Assembly: GCF_000203815.1 (NCBI RefSeq)
Contig: NW_004457703.1
Span: forward strand, 1 to 64,000
Direction: 5' to 3'
DNA: 64,000 nt
Origin: Cavenderia fasciculata
Taxonomy: Eukaryota; Evosea; Eumycetozoa; Acytosteliales; Cavenderiaceae
Shown: piece by piece, positions 36,201 through 47,542 of the stretch
Layout: every line of letters begins with the position of its first letter
Numbering within the stretch: the stretch's first letter is position 1
Program-made: the position numbers and the translations under genes
The notes under the pieces: generated by a model
What the model was told of the DNA's origin: nothing
Seen by the model: only the letters and a program-made list of their open reading frames with translations
Database searches by the model: none

Positions 36201-37797
36201 CCATATTACCTTTGGCAAAGAGTTTAAAGATTTTATAAAAGGCCAACGAACAGATTCGCCTCTACATCAGATGCTATGGTGGAGAATCATTGTTGATGAA
36301 GCTCAAGTAATGAAAAAGACTTCACTTCTCTTTGACGCACTACAAAATATCGAATCAATCAATAAGTGGTGTCTCTCTGGCACACCTGTACAAAACTATG
36401 TTGACGAAATGTTCCCATTCCTCCATTTTCTTCACGTTTATCCTATCGCATCGTCACTATTTACATGGAGACAATATGTAGACAAGGACAAAGCCAATGG
36501 AATCCCTCGTCTCAGAACAACTCTTAAACCAATTCTTCTTCGTCGAACCAAACAAAACATCCCAACTTTGAATCTCCCATCAAAAACTATAGAAACGGTA
36601 GTTTTAAAATTCCACCGCAAGGAATCCTTAATCTATGACCAACTCTTCTCAGAATCTTCTGCAATTTTGGATGATCTCTTTAGAAGGGGATTACAAATGT
36701 TAAACTATGGTTATATTCTCTCACTCATTCTAAGACTCCGACAAGTATGTGATCATACATCTCTTATTGTTCGAACCAGTCAAGAAGAAGAAGTAACCAC
36801 CGAATTTTGCTCAATGTGTGGAGATATTCTCATCTCACCATTCATTCAAGGCATTTGTAACCATAAATATTGTATGGCATGCGTTTTGGAAACTTTTAGA
36901 GACCAATCAATAACTCAGCATTTCCCCAAAGTAAAGTGCCCCGAATGCGACACCCAGATCATTTTGGACAAAAAGTTGGCATCAGACTATGATATCAGAA
37001 TCGATAAAGAGATCAACATCAAAGCAGCAAAAGTGATTCGCACTCTACCAAAATCAGCTCATCGCGATTCAGAAGCCTCTCGTATTGCTGCCGGATCAGA
37101 ATTTATCGATGACAAAAATAGTGCAAAGTTGACTAGAATGCTAGACGACATCAACGAAGCCAAGAGAAACGATCGTGACGCCAAAATTGTCATCTTTTCA
37201 CAATGGACATCGATGCTTAATAGGGTAGAGATGTTGTTGATAGAAAAGAATATAATGCCCACAGAACATTATTTGCGATATGATGGTACAATGACTCCAA
37301 ATGCAAAGAGAGCGGCTGTAGAAACTTTTCAAACTACCAACGGCGAACCAAGAATCCTTTTAATCTCTCTAAAGGCAGGTGGTGTTGGTCTTAATCTTAC
37401 CAGAGCAAATCATGTAATTGTTCTCGATCCTTGGTGGAATAGTAGTGCCGAAGATCAGGCAATCGATCGTGTTCATCGTATCGGACAGCTTAAACATGTC
37501 TATGTAAAGAAATATGTCATCCAGGCATCCATTGAAGAACGTGTATTGGAGCTTCAAAGAGCCAAGGAATCAATGACCAAAGCTATCCTTGATCAGAAAT
37601 ATGATCCCACCCGTCAAATCATTACCTTTAAACTGTCGATTGAAGATATTAAAAAATTGTTTATGGATTTTAAAAATGGTTCCCAACTTGAATCAACAAC
37701 AACTACTTATAATAATCATAACCAACCAATTCAACCATCTACCTCTACCACCTCGACAACCTCTACGACAATTCAAAATAATAATAATAATCTATGA
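33276..37797 (+). CDS. SNF2-family ATPase with RING finger (Rad5/HLTF-like)
   Basis: Exons 33276-35695, 35780-35864 and 35932-37797 give about 1456 residues ending in TGA. The N-terminal ~500 residues are low complexity with acidic and T-rich tracts. A segment near residues 600-700 (TKSIVGTLKISPNLHQAVIP..FIRMLGVV..VDVQFYLSHY) resembles a HIRAN domain, as in Rad5/HLTF; this is inference. The ATPase core has LLCDDMGLGKTVM (motif I, split by the second intron), WWRIIVDEAQVMKK (motif II, DEAQ where DEAH is usual), CLSGTPVQN and LLRRTKQ. A C3HC4 RING finger is inserted between helicase lobes (CSMCGDILISPFIQ..CNHKYCMAC..VKCPECD). The second lobe has LISLKAGGVGLNLTRANHV and DQAIDRVHRIGQ. Proteins of this layout are ubiquitin ligases and translocases for DNA-damage tolerance. 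Confidence 0.9.
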
Positions 37798-37853
37798 GAG
37801 AGAGATAGCGGAGATTGTAATAAAATATCATTAATCTTTTTTTTTTATTTATA

Positions 37854-38504
37854 TTAGACGATTGAGATTGAATCACCTTGATCATTTAATCCAACCATTG
37901 GATAAAATGGGTGGCCATCTATCAAGGGAATCTCACCAAATGCAGTGCCAAAAGATTTGCCATTCTTTTCAAATGATAAAGAGCCACCAGCACTGTTGGA
38001 TGATACTTTGAAAATGACTCGAATGTTATCTCCCTCCTCGAAAATATCATCTCCATATGGTTGAGTTTTATAGTCTCCATTCTCTTCATATTGTACCTCT
38101 TTCTTTGTTGGTTTTAGAAAATATACTCTATCGCCAGTAGCAGATGTACCAATGATGCCAATCTCTATAAAGCCATGATTCTTTTGAATTTTAAAGTCCC
38201 ACCAACAACTACATCCACAAGTTGTCTCTTTTTGTAACTGCAAAGTAGAACATGGTATGGCAGTGTCACCAACAACTCTGACACTGGGGAAATCGTCACC
38301 TATAGATCTCTCTACTCTTGTAATGGTCTCATTGTCATCACTAAACGAAATGGGTGATTGATCTGTCTCTCCACTGAATCTAGTTCTGTCTTTGACGTTT
38401 CTTTGATTGAATTTAAATCCTAATCTTTTTCCTATTTTTTTTAAAAGTTTTGTAAATTTTTAGAAATATTAACATCTTTACAACTTTACGTACCTGATGA
38501 CATT
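37854..38504 (-). CDS. SPRY-domain protein
   Basis: Exon 1 is only 10 nt (38504-38495, ATG TCA TCA G); exon 2 is 38431-37854. The donor is GTACGT and the acceptor ATAG; splicing gives MSSGKRLGFKFNQRN and about 195 residues. The SPRY fold shows CSCWWDFKIQKNHGFIEIGI, a glycine-rich strand and GGSLSFEKNGKSFGTAF, then FYPMVGLNDQGDSISIV. SPRY domains bind protein partners. No second domain is present. The start is deduced because the second exon has no Met early enough to include the family-like N-terminal strands. Its stop lies 56 bp from the stop of the converging SNF2 gene. Confidence 0.78.
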
Positions 38505-38683
38505 ATTTATTTATTTATTTATAACAACAATTTGTGAATAATAATTATGAATGATGAAAAATGAATTAAATGATTCAGAGTCTTTCAAAATTAATTTAAT
38601 TTTAATTTTATATTTTTTTGATGAATGAAGATCATCGTTTGATGTGTCAGCCCTTAAATTTCTCATAGTTTAAACCAACCAAA

Positions 38684-40429
38684 ATGATGATAAAATATAA
38701 CTTTATAACTCTTTTGTTGTTGTTGCTAACAATCAATGGATTCATAATCATATCCTCTTCCTCACCATCTCATTCCACAACTTTGGATAACAGTAAAGAT
38801 TTAACCAAAGATCACTTCCTGTTCTTCCAACAACCACCATCATCATCACTGTCTATAAAAGATATCACAACAAATTCATTTGCAGTATCCTCTACGCCTT
38901 CCTCATCCTCCTCCTCCTCCTCTCAGATATTCTACTCATTACATACATATACGATAGATAGTATCGATGATCTACTTCATATTGATACCATCGAACCAGA
39001 GATAAAGTCTATCAAGATCCATTTGAACCAAAACACCAACAAAAATGGACCGTTGTTGCCACTATCAGAACAAAATGATAAAGATGATGAACAACTATTC
39101 CCATCGACAATGTTGCCAACATTGACAATTGTCGTATCCTATGATAAAGGATCAGATAATGTAAAGATGGAGTCCTACTCGACAGTCAAACAACTTTCCT
39201 TTAATATTAGTGTTGCTCTCTGTAACATTCTAAAGCCAGTTGTCGGGTTGGATCTTCAACCACTTGATCAAAGATCATTGCTCCCAAGTCTTGTCAACAT
39301 GGGGCTTATGCCCAGCAATATCATTCCTCCCAACTTTGTCAATGCCCAATTTGACAATGATCAAACCTTCAAGACTGCAGAAAAGGTACGTTTCCTTCAA
39401 TCAATCGTACAGTCCAAAGACTTTAAACTTGGTGGTTGGTTTGAATTTCTTTCATCAACCAGCTCGGGTGAAATGGATCAATTTGTCAACGCTGGCAAGC
39501 TTCCATTCCCAAGCATCAGAGTATCAAAAAACCAAAGAGCTGGTGCAAATATTTTGGGAACTCAAGTGGTCATTGAAAGAAGTGGAAATAATAGACTCAA
39601 GATCAAGTTTACAGAATTGTTGGAAATCACCATCAAAGAAGAAAGATTATTAATGACCACAAACAACAAGAAACCAATTTCCGTTCAAACAACGGCAGCT
39701 GTAATCAATGCTAAAAATGGTGAATATGTAAGCCAACTATATCCCATTTCAAATAGCGTTGCATCTAGTACAACGACGGTCATTAAAGCAAAAGAAAACA
39801 CAACAAAACATTCGAGTGCCACCTTTTTAGAAAGATCTATTAAAAAGCAAGGATTTCACAGGGACTTGTTTAGCAGCCTAATGATAAACACTCCAAATAA
39901 CCAGCAACAACAATGTAAACTATTGTTGCTCGAACATTTTGATGAAGGAATTTTCGTTGACCAGTACGAGGTTGACGAAATCCATAGATTTGGAGGATCG
40001 GATGTTCGTATTTATCAACTCATTGACCTCGAGAAACCATCCTATACATCAACTCAAAATTACATCTCCTCAATCACTCTATTCAACCCTTCAACCACCA
40101 CCGCCGCCACCATTGTCAATGTTACACTTCCTATTCATCTTCGATATCAAAACCCAAGCAGAGCACCCTTTAGAATTGCCAAAATATCTTCTCCACTCTT
40201 GTTTGTACAATGCAACAACCAAGACAAATGGACTCTTGTTCAACAACAACAATCATCTGTCCATTCCAACATTGACATTGAAGTTCCTGTCGGACAATTG
40301 GACGTTAGAAGCAGTATTGGGTTCTATACATTATTGTTTACTATCATTGGCTCCTTGGTAGTTGTTTTTACAATCGCCATTGTTAGATCAAAAGGTTCTA
40401 GCAATTCGAAATCAACAAAAAATAAATAA
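38684..40429 (+). CDS. pigX: PIG-X, GPI mannosyltransferase I stabilising subunit
   Basis: A single exon, 581 residues. PIG-X binds and stabilises PIG-M, which adds the first mannose to GPI anchors in the ER lumen. The family region lies in the C-terminal third. It includes KKQGFHRDLFSSLMI (near residue 391), KLLLLEHFDEGIFVDQYEVD, VNVTLPIHLRYQNPSRAP, SPLLFVQCNNQDKW and a single membrane span near residues 543-566 (GFYTLLFTIIGSLVVVFTIA) followed by a short basic tail. The N-terminus has a hydrophobic signal sequence (FITLLLLLLTINGFIII). Between them lie about 350 residues absent from the ~250-residue human protein. They have low-complexity spots but also ordered stretches such as LSFNISVALCNILKPVVGL and FKLGGWFEFLSS. 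Start chosen as the first Met, directly preceding the signal sequence. Confidence 0.85.
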   Translation: MMIKYNFITLLLLLLTINGFIIISSSSPSHSTTLDNSKDLTKDHFLFFQQPPSSSLSIKDITTNSFAVSSTPSSSSSSSSQIFYSLHTYTIDSIDDLLHIDTIEPEIKSIKIHLNQNTNKNGPLLPLSEQNDKDDEQLFPSTMLPTLTIVVSYDKGSDNVKMESYSTVKQLSFNISVALCNILKPVVGLDLQPLDQRSLLPSLVNMGLMPSNIIPPNFVNAQFDNDQTFKTAEKVRFLQSIVQSKDFKLGGWFEFLSSTSSGEMDQFVNAGKLPFPSIRVSKNQRAGANILGTQVVIERSGNNRLKIKFTELLEITIKEERLLMTTNNKKPISVQTTAAVINAKNGEYVSQLYPISNSVASSTTTVIKAKENTTKHSSATFLERSIKKQGFHRDLFSSLMINTPNNQQQQCKLLLLEHFDEGIFVDQYEVDEIHRFGGSDVRIYQLIDLEKPSYTSTQNYISSITLFNPSTTTAATIVNVTLPIHLRYQNPSRAPFRIAKISSPLLFVQCNNQDKWTLVQQQQSSVHSNIDIEVPVGQLDVRSSIGFYTLLFTIIGSLVVVFTIAIVRSKGSSNSKSTKNK

Positions 40430-40492
40430 GAAAAAAAAAATTTTTAATCTACTAAAAAAAACAATCTTTTTTTTTATTCCTATCTATAGTTT

Positions 40493-41645
40493 TTAAACAA
40501 TATATAATTTATCATCACTAGAATAAACTATTTTTGTTGGTGAAATAATTTGTGCATTTGTTACCTTTTTGTTTCCTAAAGAATGATCATCTTGGTCATT
40601 GCTGAAATTGTGGACTTGGTAAAGTTGTATTGAATCTTGGTCGTAACTATCATATCTAAATTGTGCAATTGAACTGGAGGAATGGGTAACTACTTGCTTA
40701 CAATTTCGATTGCTATGAATACCAACACATTCATTTTCCCCATGAACTTGAAAACTACTTTGGCAATGACTTGTGTACATATTCCATGTATTTACAACCT
40801 TTGATCCACTCTATATAAATAACGTAAAATAATAAATAAATAATAAAAATATAATTGTAATAAATTGTTTTGATCAATTTTTGACAACATACAATTAAAA
40901 TTGGATCGGATGAAGTGGAACGTAGTCGAATCGAATTGATAGGGCTAGAACAACTAAAAGAACGAAAACAATGACTTGATCTAATATCCACCAATCTAAT
41001 TTTCTGATCCATTGCACCAGTCGCTATCAAAGAGTGGTCATGAGTGGAATCCAAACAAAGTTGATTTGAAAGGCCATCGACATTTGAAATAACCTCTCCT
41101 CTCTCTAAATCCCATATTTTGATGAATCTGTCGTTTTTAGAGATTGTAATAATATTTTGGCCATTCCATGACAACGATGTAACCATTGAATCACCACAAT
41201 CAATTGTTTTTGCTGGTAAAATGTTGATGCCTTTGTCTCTATCATTAAACTCCCAAACAGAAAGTTTGCCTTGTCCACCCAGAGAAGATGATGACGAAAC
41301 TAAAAATGATTTGTTGTTTATGGTAGTTGTTGAAACTGTGTTTATGGTTTGATTGTTGTTATTGTTATGCTTTAATGATAGTGTTTGGTAATGATTTTCA
41401 TTATTTATATCCAAAACATAGATCTCCTTTGACAGTGATGCCAGTAGAGTTGATGAATCATAAAGATTCAATGATACAATGTTTTGTGCTCCTTTTCCTC
41501 CTGGAAGGATATGACTAAATATTTGTTGATTCTTGTTGGGTGCCGTTTGATTTAATTTTGATGATGAGCTTTTTGTTAATCTTGTTGGTGTAGTTTCATA
41601 ATCCATGGATCCAGAAAAGCTCTGTGATGCGTAATATCCACCACC

Positions 41646-41695
<50 letters not shown>

Positions 41696-43112
41696 GCTGC
41701 TGCTTTACATCACTTGATGACCTTGACATTATATTTGATAGAGCTGTTTTTTTCTTTCCACCTTCACTTGAAAGATTAAAAAAGTTTCCTTCTTGTTTTA
41801 AATAACCATTAAATGTATGACTCGATTCTATGTTGTCGATTATTTGAAGAATTTCACCAAACGATGGTCTTTGGTCTGGTTTTGGGCTCCAACACCTTGT
41901 AATGAGAGCCTGCCACTGAGCGGGAACATGAAGCAGAGGCGGTCGATAGTCTTCCATTGCCGCTAGAAAAGCCATTTTAAGTGGCTCCATACCACAATAT
42001 GGATCCTTTTGGGTGATAATCTCCCATAGAATAACGCCATACGAGTAAATGTCCACCTTTTCCGAGTATCGCTCACCCTTGAAACTTTCGGGTGCCATCC
42101 ATGCCAAGGAACCCATAGCTGCCGTCATCTCTGCCGCTGTGACACCTGCCTTTATTTCTCGGGATAGCCCAAAGTCGTTGATCTTGGCCATGGAATAGTC
42201 TCCGTCCAAAAGTACGTTTGACGATGTGAGATCTCTATGTACGATAGGAGAATCAAATGCAGTGTGCAAATAGTTCATTCCTTTTGCAATATTTCTTGCA
42301 ATCGACAATTGGAGAGACGGTGTAAGGACATGGGGTCTTTCATCCAACAACTTTTTCAGTGATCCACCGGCCATATACTCCATAATGATGCATTTGTTGG
42401 CCACATCTGCTGAACAAGCTCCAATATACATTACACAACAAGGATGACAAAGTCTAGAGATTATACCCAACTCTTTTTCAAATATCTCTGCCTCTGAGCG
42501 ATCACGAAACTTTGTGATTGTAATCTTTTTGAGAGCAACACTTCTTCCTTTCCACGATGCTTTATAAACCTTGCCAAAAAAGCCCTTTCCAATCTCCCTT
42601 TCAACATATAGCTCATTGAAAGATATTTCATAACCAATTACAGTAGACTTTAGTTTGACCAAGTGTCTAAAATGTTTATCTCCTCCATCTTCATCTATAC
42701 TATCATCTTCATCTATTATATTGTAATTGTTATTATTATTATTACTATTATTATTATTACTATAAAACTCATCATCTAAAACTTGTGTTGGTGCTATATC
42801 ATTGTCATCAACTAATGTAGAAGCTGATGAATATGAATCCTCTTTATCCTCTTCTCCCTCTTCTCCATCTTCTATACCCATACTCATATCAGAACTCTTT
42901 AATATTGTTGTTGTTGTTTTTGTTGTTATTGATGTTGCTGTAGTTGTAGATGGGGATGAAGAACTTTGGTTATTAATATAACCAACAACAGCAGCAGCTG
43001 ATGCATCTTTGTTTATCATCCTATTATGATTAATATTTTGGTTATTGACATATGAAGAATTAGAAGAATTAGAAGAAGAAGAAGAAGAATGAAATTTATT
43101 TTGGTTCTCCAT
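40493..43112 (-). CDS. TKL-type protein kinase with C-terminal WD40-like repeats
   Basis: Exons 43112-40893 and 40810-40493, phase 0, about 845 residues. The N-terminal ~165 residues are Ser/Asn/Thr-rich then acidic. The kinase domain (about 174-425) has REIGKGFFGKVYKASWKG, VALKKITITKF, IVHRDLTSSNVLL, KINDFGLSRE, GSLAWMAPESFKGE and DIYSYGVILWEI. The HRDLTSSN loop and the WMAPE segment are typical of the tyrosine-kinase-like group, which is expanded in dictyostelids. After a Gln run of about 20, the C-terminal ~330 residues show WD-like units (LSVWEFNDRDKG; MVTSLSWNGQNIITISKNDRFIKIWDLERG; SLIATGAMDQKIRLVDIRS), extended by the second exon (VVNTWNMYTS). Kinase plus beta-propeller suggests a scaffolded signalling kinase; substrates unknown. 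No membrane segment seen. Confidence 0.9.
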
Positions 43113-43447
43113 TCATCTATACTACTATGATTTATAAATATATTGTTGTTTATTAAACATGTCATACAAAAACTAATAATGGGCTTTTTTTTCTTGCTTT
43201 CTCACCATCATTTTTCATTTTTCGATTTTTTTTCACAATTTCGCTGTTGCCTATGAATCAGAGTGAACGTCCCTTGCTTGGAGTGTGTTAAAAAGTTACT
43301 ACTCCTTTACTATCTCACTAGTCTTAGGCCACCCAGAAACCGATCAAGTATGTCTATAAAACTTGACTATCTTCTTTTATCATAAGTTATTAACCCACTC
43401 TCTCCTTCTACTACCCATTTCTTCACTCACTCTCACTCATCAACAGA
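43113..43447. other. divergent intergenic region kinase / P2
   Basis: 335 bp between divergent starts. The half near the kinase is T-rich. The half near P2 is less biased (GTCCCTTGCTTGGAGTG, GTCTTAGGCCACCCAGAAAC) and leads to a TATA-like box. It is the likely promoter of the highly expressed ribosomal protein gene. Confidence 0.55.
43355..43360 (+). promoter_or_regulatory. TATA-like box of the P2 gene
   Basis: TATAAA followed by ACTTGACTATC and pyrimidine-rich sequence, about 88 bp upstream of the P2 start codon. Spacing and context suit a dictyostelid core promoter; this is inference from position. Confidence 0.45.
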
Positions 43448-43774
43448 ATGAAATACATTTCAGCTTACTTATTATGCACTCTCGGAGGTAATGCTTCCCC
43501 ATCCGCTGCTGATGTCACCAAGGTCTTGACCTCTGTTGGTGTTGAAGTCGACGCTGCTCGTGTTGATGCTGTCGTCAAGGAACTCGCCGGCAAGGACGTC
43601 GCTGCCCTCATTGCCACCGGTAAGGCCAAGATTGGTTCTGCTGCTCCAGCTGCTGCCGCTGCCCCAGCTGCTGCTGCTCCAGCCGCCGCCGCTGCTGCCA
43701 AGCCAGCTGCCAAGAAGGTTGAAGAAAAGAAGGAAGAGTCTGATGACGATATGGGTATGGGTCTCTTCGATTAA
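43448..43774 (+). CDS. rplp2: 60S acidic ribosomal stalk protein P2
   Basis: A single exon of 108 residues, the usual length for P2. P2 dimers bind P1 and P0 to form the ribosomal stalk that recruits elongation factors. The N-terminal dimerisation domain reads [40 protein letters not shown] and [18 protein letters not shown]. An Ala/Pro/Lys hinge follows, then the invariant acidic tail [13 protein letters not shown] that contacts GTPase factors. Codon use is strikingly different from the neighbours: C- and G-ending codons (GCC, GTC, AAG, CTC), as expected for one of the most highly expressed genes in an AT-rich genome. It is not a sign of transfer. Confidence 0.97.
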   Translation: MKYISAYLLCTLGGNASPSAADVTKVLTSVGVEVDAARVDAVVKELAGKDVAALIATGKAKIGSAAPAAAAAPAAAAPAAAAAAKPAAKKVEEKKEESDDDMGMGLFD

Positions 43775-45542
43775 GAGTATTCATTCAAATAAAGAATATT
43801 TTTTCCTTTAAACCTATACATTTTAATTACTACTATTGTTATAGTAGTGATTACTCCTACTTGACATGGCTTTATTCCTTTTTAATTGAGTATCATATAA
43901 TCCATATTTTACATAGACTTGAACAAGAATTCTTAAATATTCACACCTGAATACGCATTAATTATTAATTATTAGTTATTCGTCATGTCACCAAATTAAG
44001 AAAATGTTCTCCATTGGATCAAAAGTATCGTTGGATCTGATTTTGACTCATGAAAAATATACGCGGTGCACCCCACCCTAATAGTAGGTCGTTATCGTTC
44101 TGGAATCTACTACAACCTTAAGGTTTTAGAGCTCGAAAATTGGATGAAAGCATTGAAAAAATATCTAGCAAACGCTCGTTAAGATCGACGAAAAAACAAC
44201 AATATTTCGGTTTTCTTTTGAGCCAAAAAAAACAAGGGCCATTGTCCTTGGGTACCGCAAAGGAGGACAACTTTGGAGAAAGTTGGCAAAAGAGGAGGTT
44301 AGCAAAGAGTGACAACACATTTTCTCTTTGATTTGTTTTGGTTGGTGTCATTCTTTAGACTCATTGTTTGATCATTCGGCAATTTTCTCCTCAAACAAAA
44401 AAAATAATAGACTGTTTATTATTTCCTAAAGAGATAGACAAACAAACATACAGAGTAGTTATTTCATCACCACCTTTATCATCATTTATCATCATCAACA
44501 ACATTGTGGTATCATTTTTTAATTGACACAAGAAGAACACATCGATTATTCTTCCTTTCTTATAATTTAACACGATCGCGATAAGATAGATAGATAGATA
44601 AACAAATCGATAGATTTACTTTTTTTTTTTTTTTTTTTTATTTTATTATTTTTCTCATAGACATGTTGTTTTGGGTTTATGAGAAAAAGAGGAGTTGATA
44701 AACCTACAAACAAGAGTCTCTGGGGTATTGTTTGCAGTTGTTCCCAAAAGATCAAAGCTAATAATATGAAGCAAGCCCCAAAGTATACTTTTTTGACAAA
44801 CACACAACGCACATTTTCCTTTTTAACTTTTTTTGTTAAAGTGCCGGCCGCATTTCGTATGTGGGAGGCACCCATATACAATGACCCACAGCACCACCAC
44901 TGTTCTAATACCATATTACCAAAATCAAATTAATTCATATAACCACAAAGATTTTTTTTTTTCGAGTCAAAAGAATCTGGTCGATAAAAAAATCGGCAAA
45001 CACAAACTACTTTTTTCATCATCAACAGCATCATCATTTCAATATCTTTAGCAAAGGTGAGAAGAAGAAAAAGCTACAACTCGAGTCACAAGTCGACGAC
45101 TACTACTTTTAACACCCATTTTCTTTGCAATCAAAAAAAAAAAAACACCCCCCACAAAAAAAAGAAAAAGAAAGTAGTTGGTAGTCGATAGTTTTTACCA
45201 TCCACAACTTTTTAATCTCTTCACTATCACCATCCTATAAATAATCATTAGTAGCTTGCAACTTCATTTCATTTCATTTGTTTTTTTTTTAAAACCACCA
45301 GTTGTTGATCTTCCACATTATCGATTTTTTTTAATCTCGAGAACACCTTGGCCAAGGTAACCACCAAATATTTTTGTGTACCTACATTTTCCTCTTCCCA
45401 TCCATTCATCGTCGACGTTTATTTTTCTTTTACTAACAGTATTTTTATTCAAATCTTTAGATACACACAAATTAAATATATTTAGAACAAATTTCAATTG
45501 TAATTATTATTATTATTATTATTATAAAGAGTTATTAGAAAA
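43775..45542. other. 1.8-kb intergenic region upstream of G alpha gene
   Basis: Contains the P2 3' flank and a long leader region for the G alpha gene. Around 44050-44340 the base composition is more balanced and frames of 63 residues (+, 44140-44331) and 77 residues (-, 44118-44351) are open on opposite strands. Neither resembles a known family; a small RNA or small peptide is possible but unsupported. A T-run lies at about 44621-44639. An ATT tract precedes the G alpha start. Confidence 0.4.
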
Positions 45543-46928
45543 ATGGGTTGCGGAGGAAGTATAATGTCAAAGTCAAGTTTAGCCATTGACAAGGATCTTG
45601 CCAATGAGAAAAAGTCGATGGATAGAGAAATCAAAATATTGCTTTTAGGTATGTAAACATTTGATTTCAACATTGACATCTTTTTCCTAACCTTTTTTTT
45701 TTTTTTTCCAATATTAAATATCAAAAAACATACAGGTGCTGGTGATTCTGGTAAATCAACAATAGCAAAACAAATGCGTTATATTCATACACGTGGTTTC
45801 TCAAATGATGAAGTCAAAAACTATAGTGATATTATGCAAAGTAATGTCTTGCAATGTGTTCAACTTTTGGCAAGAAACCTAGAAAATTATGATATTCAAG
45901 TAGCTCCAGAACTAGTTGTATGTATAACAAAAAAAAAGAGAAAGCTATCATTTCAAAACAACAAAATTTGACTAATTTATTTTATATCTATTATTTATTT
46001 AAACAATCTATAGAAAGAAATAGAATACTTTAAAGATATCAATCCATATGAATTACCATTAGAAGATCATATGGTAAAGTCTGTTGTTGCCATTTGGAAA
46101 GATGCTGGAATCCAACAATTATATGAAAAGAGAAACGAATTTAATTTATTGGAAGTAGCTCAATAGTATGTAGAGAAAAGAAAAAAACCCAAGCATAATA
46201 TATATATCTATATAAATGTATTAACACACAATTTTCATTTCATTTAATTAGTTGTTTAGATTCAGTTGAAAGAATCTCAGCCGATGGTTATATTCCAACA
46301 CAAGAAGATATTTTAAAGTGCAGACAAAGAACTACTGGTATGAAAGAGACAGTCTTTACCGTTGAACAGGTTAGATTCAGACTTTTGGATGTTGGTGGTC
46401 AAAAGAATGAACGTAGAAAATGGATGCATTACTTTGAGGATGTCAAAACCATTATTTTCTGTGTTGCACTCGGAGACTACAATATGAACCTCGTCGAAGA
46501 TGGAGCCACCAATCGTATGGAGGATTCATTAAAATTATGGAAGGAAATCATTGGTAATCCATATTTCAAGGGTACTTCTTTTGTTCTTTTCTTAAACAAG
46601 AATGATCTTTTCAGAGAAAAGGTTGTCAAAGATTCTTTGGCAAACTATTTCCCAGATTACTCTGGTATGTAATCGTGATAAAATATTAAACCTCAACAAC
46701 GATCAAACACTAACCTACTTTTTTTTTATTTTTTTTTATTATTTTATAGGTGGACTCGATTATGAAAGAGGTTTAGAATTTATTAGAGGTAAATATCTCC
46801 AAATGGTTCCACCAAGTATGACTGTAGTTGCACATGTCACTACGGCTACCGATACTGAAAATATTAGTGTGGTTTTTGATGCTGTTCGTAGAACTATTAT
46901 CAACCAAATTCTTAAAATTCACTTTTAA
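45543..46928 (+). CDS. heterotrimeric G-protein alpha subunit
   Basis: Exons 45543-45648, 45736-45917, 46014-46165, 46252-46664 and 46750-46928 give about 343 residues, normal for G alpha. The N-terminus MGCGGS carries myristoylation (Gly2) and palmitoylation (Cys3) sites. G1 is LLLGAGDSGKSTIAKQM, split by intron 1 (most G alphas have GAGES). Switch I is LKCRQRTTGMKET with the catalytic Arg kept; switch II is DVGGQKNERRKWMHYF with the catalytic Gln. G4 is LFLNKNDLF (usually NKKD), and G5 lies in TTATDTENI. The C-terminus ends LKIHF, without the pertussis-sensitive Cys and unlike the usual receptor-contact tails, so receptor coupling may be distinctive. G alphas couple cAMP, folate and other chemotactic receptors in dictyostelids; I cannot assign an orthologue. 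Confidence 0.92.
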
Positions 46929-47542
46929 ACAACAACAACAACAACAACCAAAAATATCTTTGTATTTGGATATACGCTCGCCTTTTTCATTACAAAATTC
47001 ACAATCTTCGTTAAACTGGTGGAACATTGTCCATCTTTTTTTTTTTTTCATTCCCAATAACCATCAAAACAAACAAAAACATGGAAACAATCATTTGATT
47101 GAATTTCTTTGATATAATAATAATAATATAACCACCATAATTACAATTATTTTTTGGTCAATAATAATAAGTAATCATAAACCAACAACAAAACCATCAT
47201 AATCAATCAGTAATACTTTACAACTAATAATCACACAAACGAACCAATATTTTGAACTAACAAACCGATTCATCAAAATAATAATCTCCCATTGCCAACA
47301 CCAATCATTGTACCATTATACCAAAACAAACATAATTACACCCATAAATAAACTTTATCCTTTAAATTTTGTTTAGTTAAAAAAAAGAAAAGAAAAAAGA
47401 AAAGAAAAAAGAAAATCTAATTTAATTTTGTATGATGGATTATTTATTTATGATTGGATAGACTAAAAGTTATATCTTTTTTTTTTTTTTTTTGTTTTTT
47501 TTCTTTCTTGTTGTTCTCTAGAGTGTTTGTTTTTTTTATGAT
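46929..47542. other. intergenic region G alpha / RGG protein (convergent)
   Basis: About 610 bp between convergent genes. It starts with CAA repeats, continues with AT-rich 3' flank and a GAAAAAGAAAA-type purine tract (about 47381-47416), and ends with a T-run. I see nothing coding. Confidence 0.55.

Noticed and set aside
43465-43713. Ala-rich minus-strand frame over the P2 gene
   Set aside because: Shadow of the GC-biased, highly expressed P2 codons.
43448-43774. Horizontal transfer suspected from the GC-rich codons of P2
   Set aside because: Optimal-codon bias is normal for ribosomal protein genes in this AT-rich lineage.
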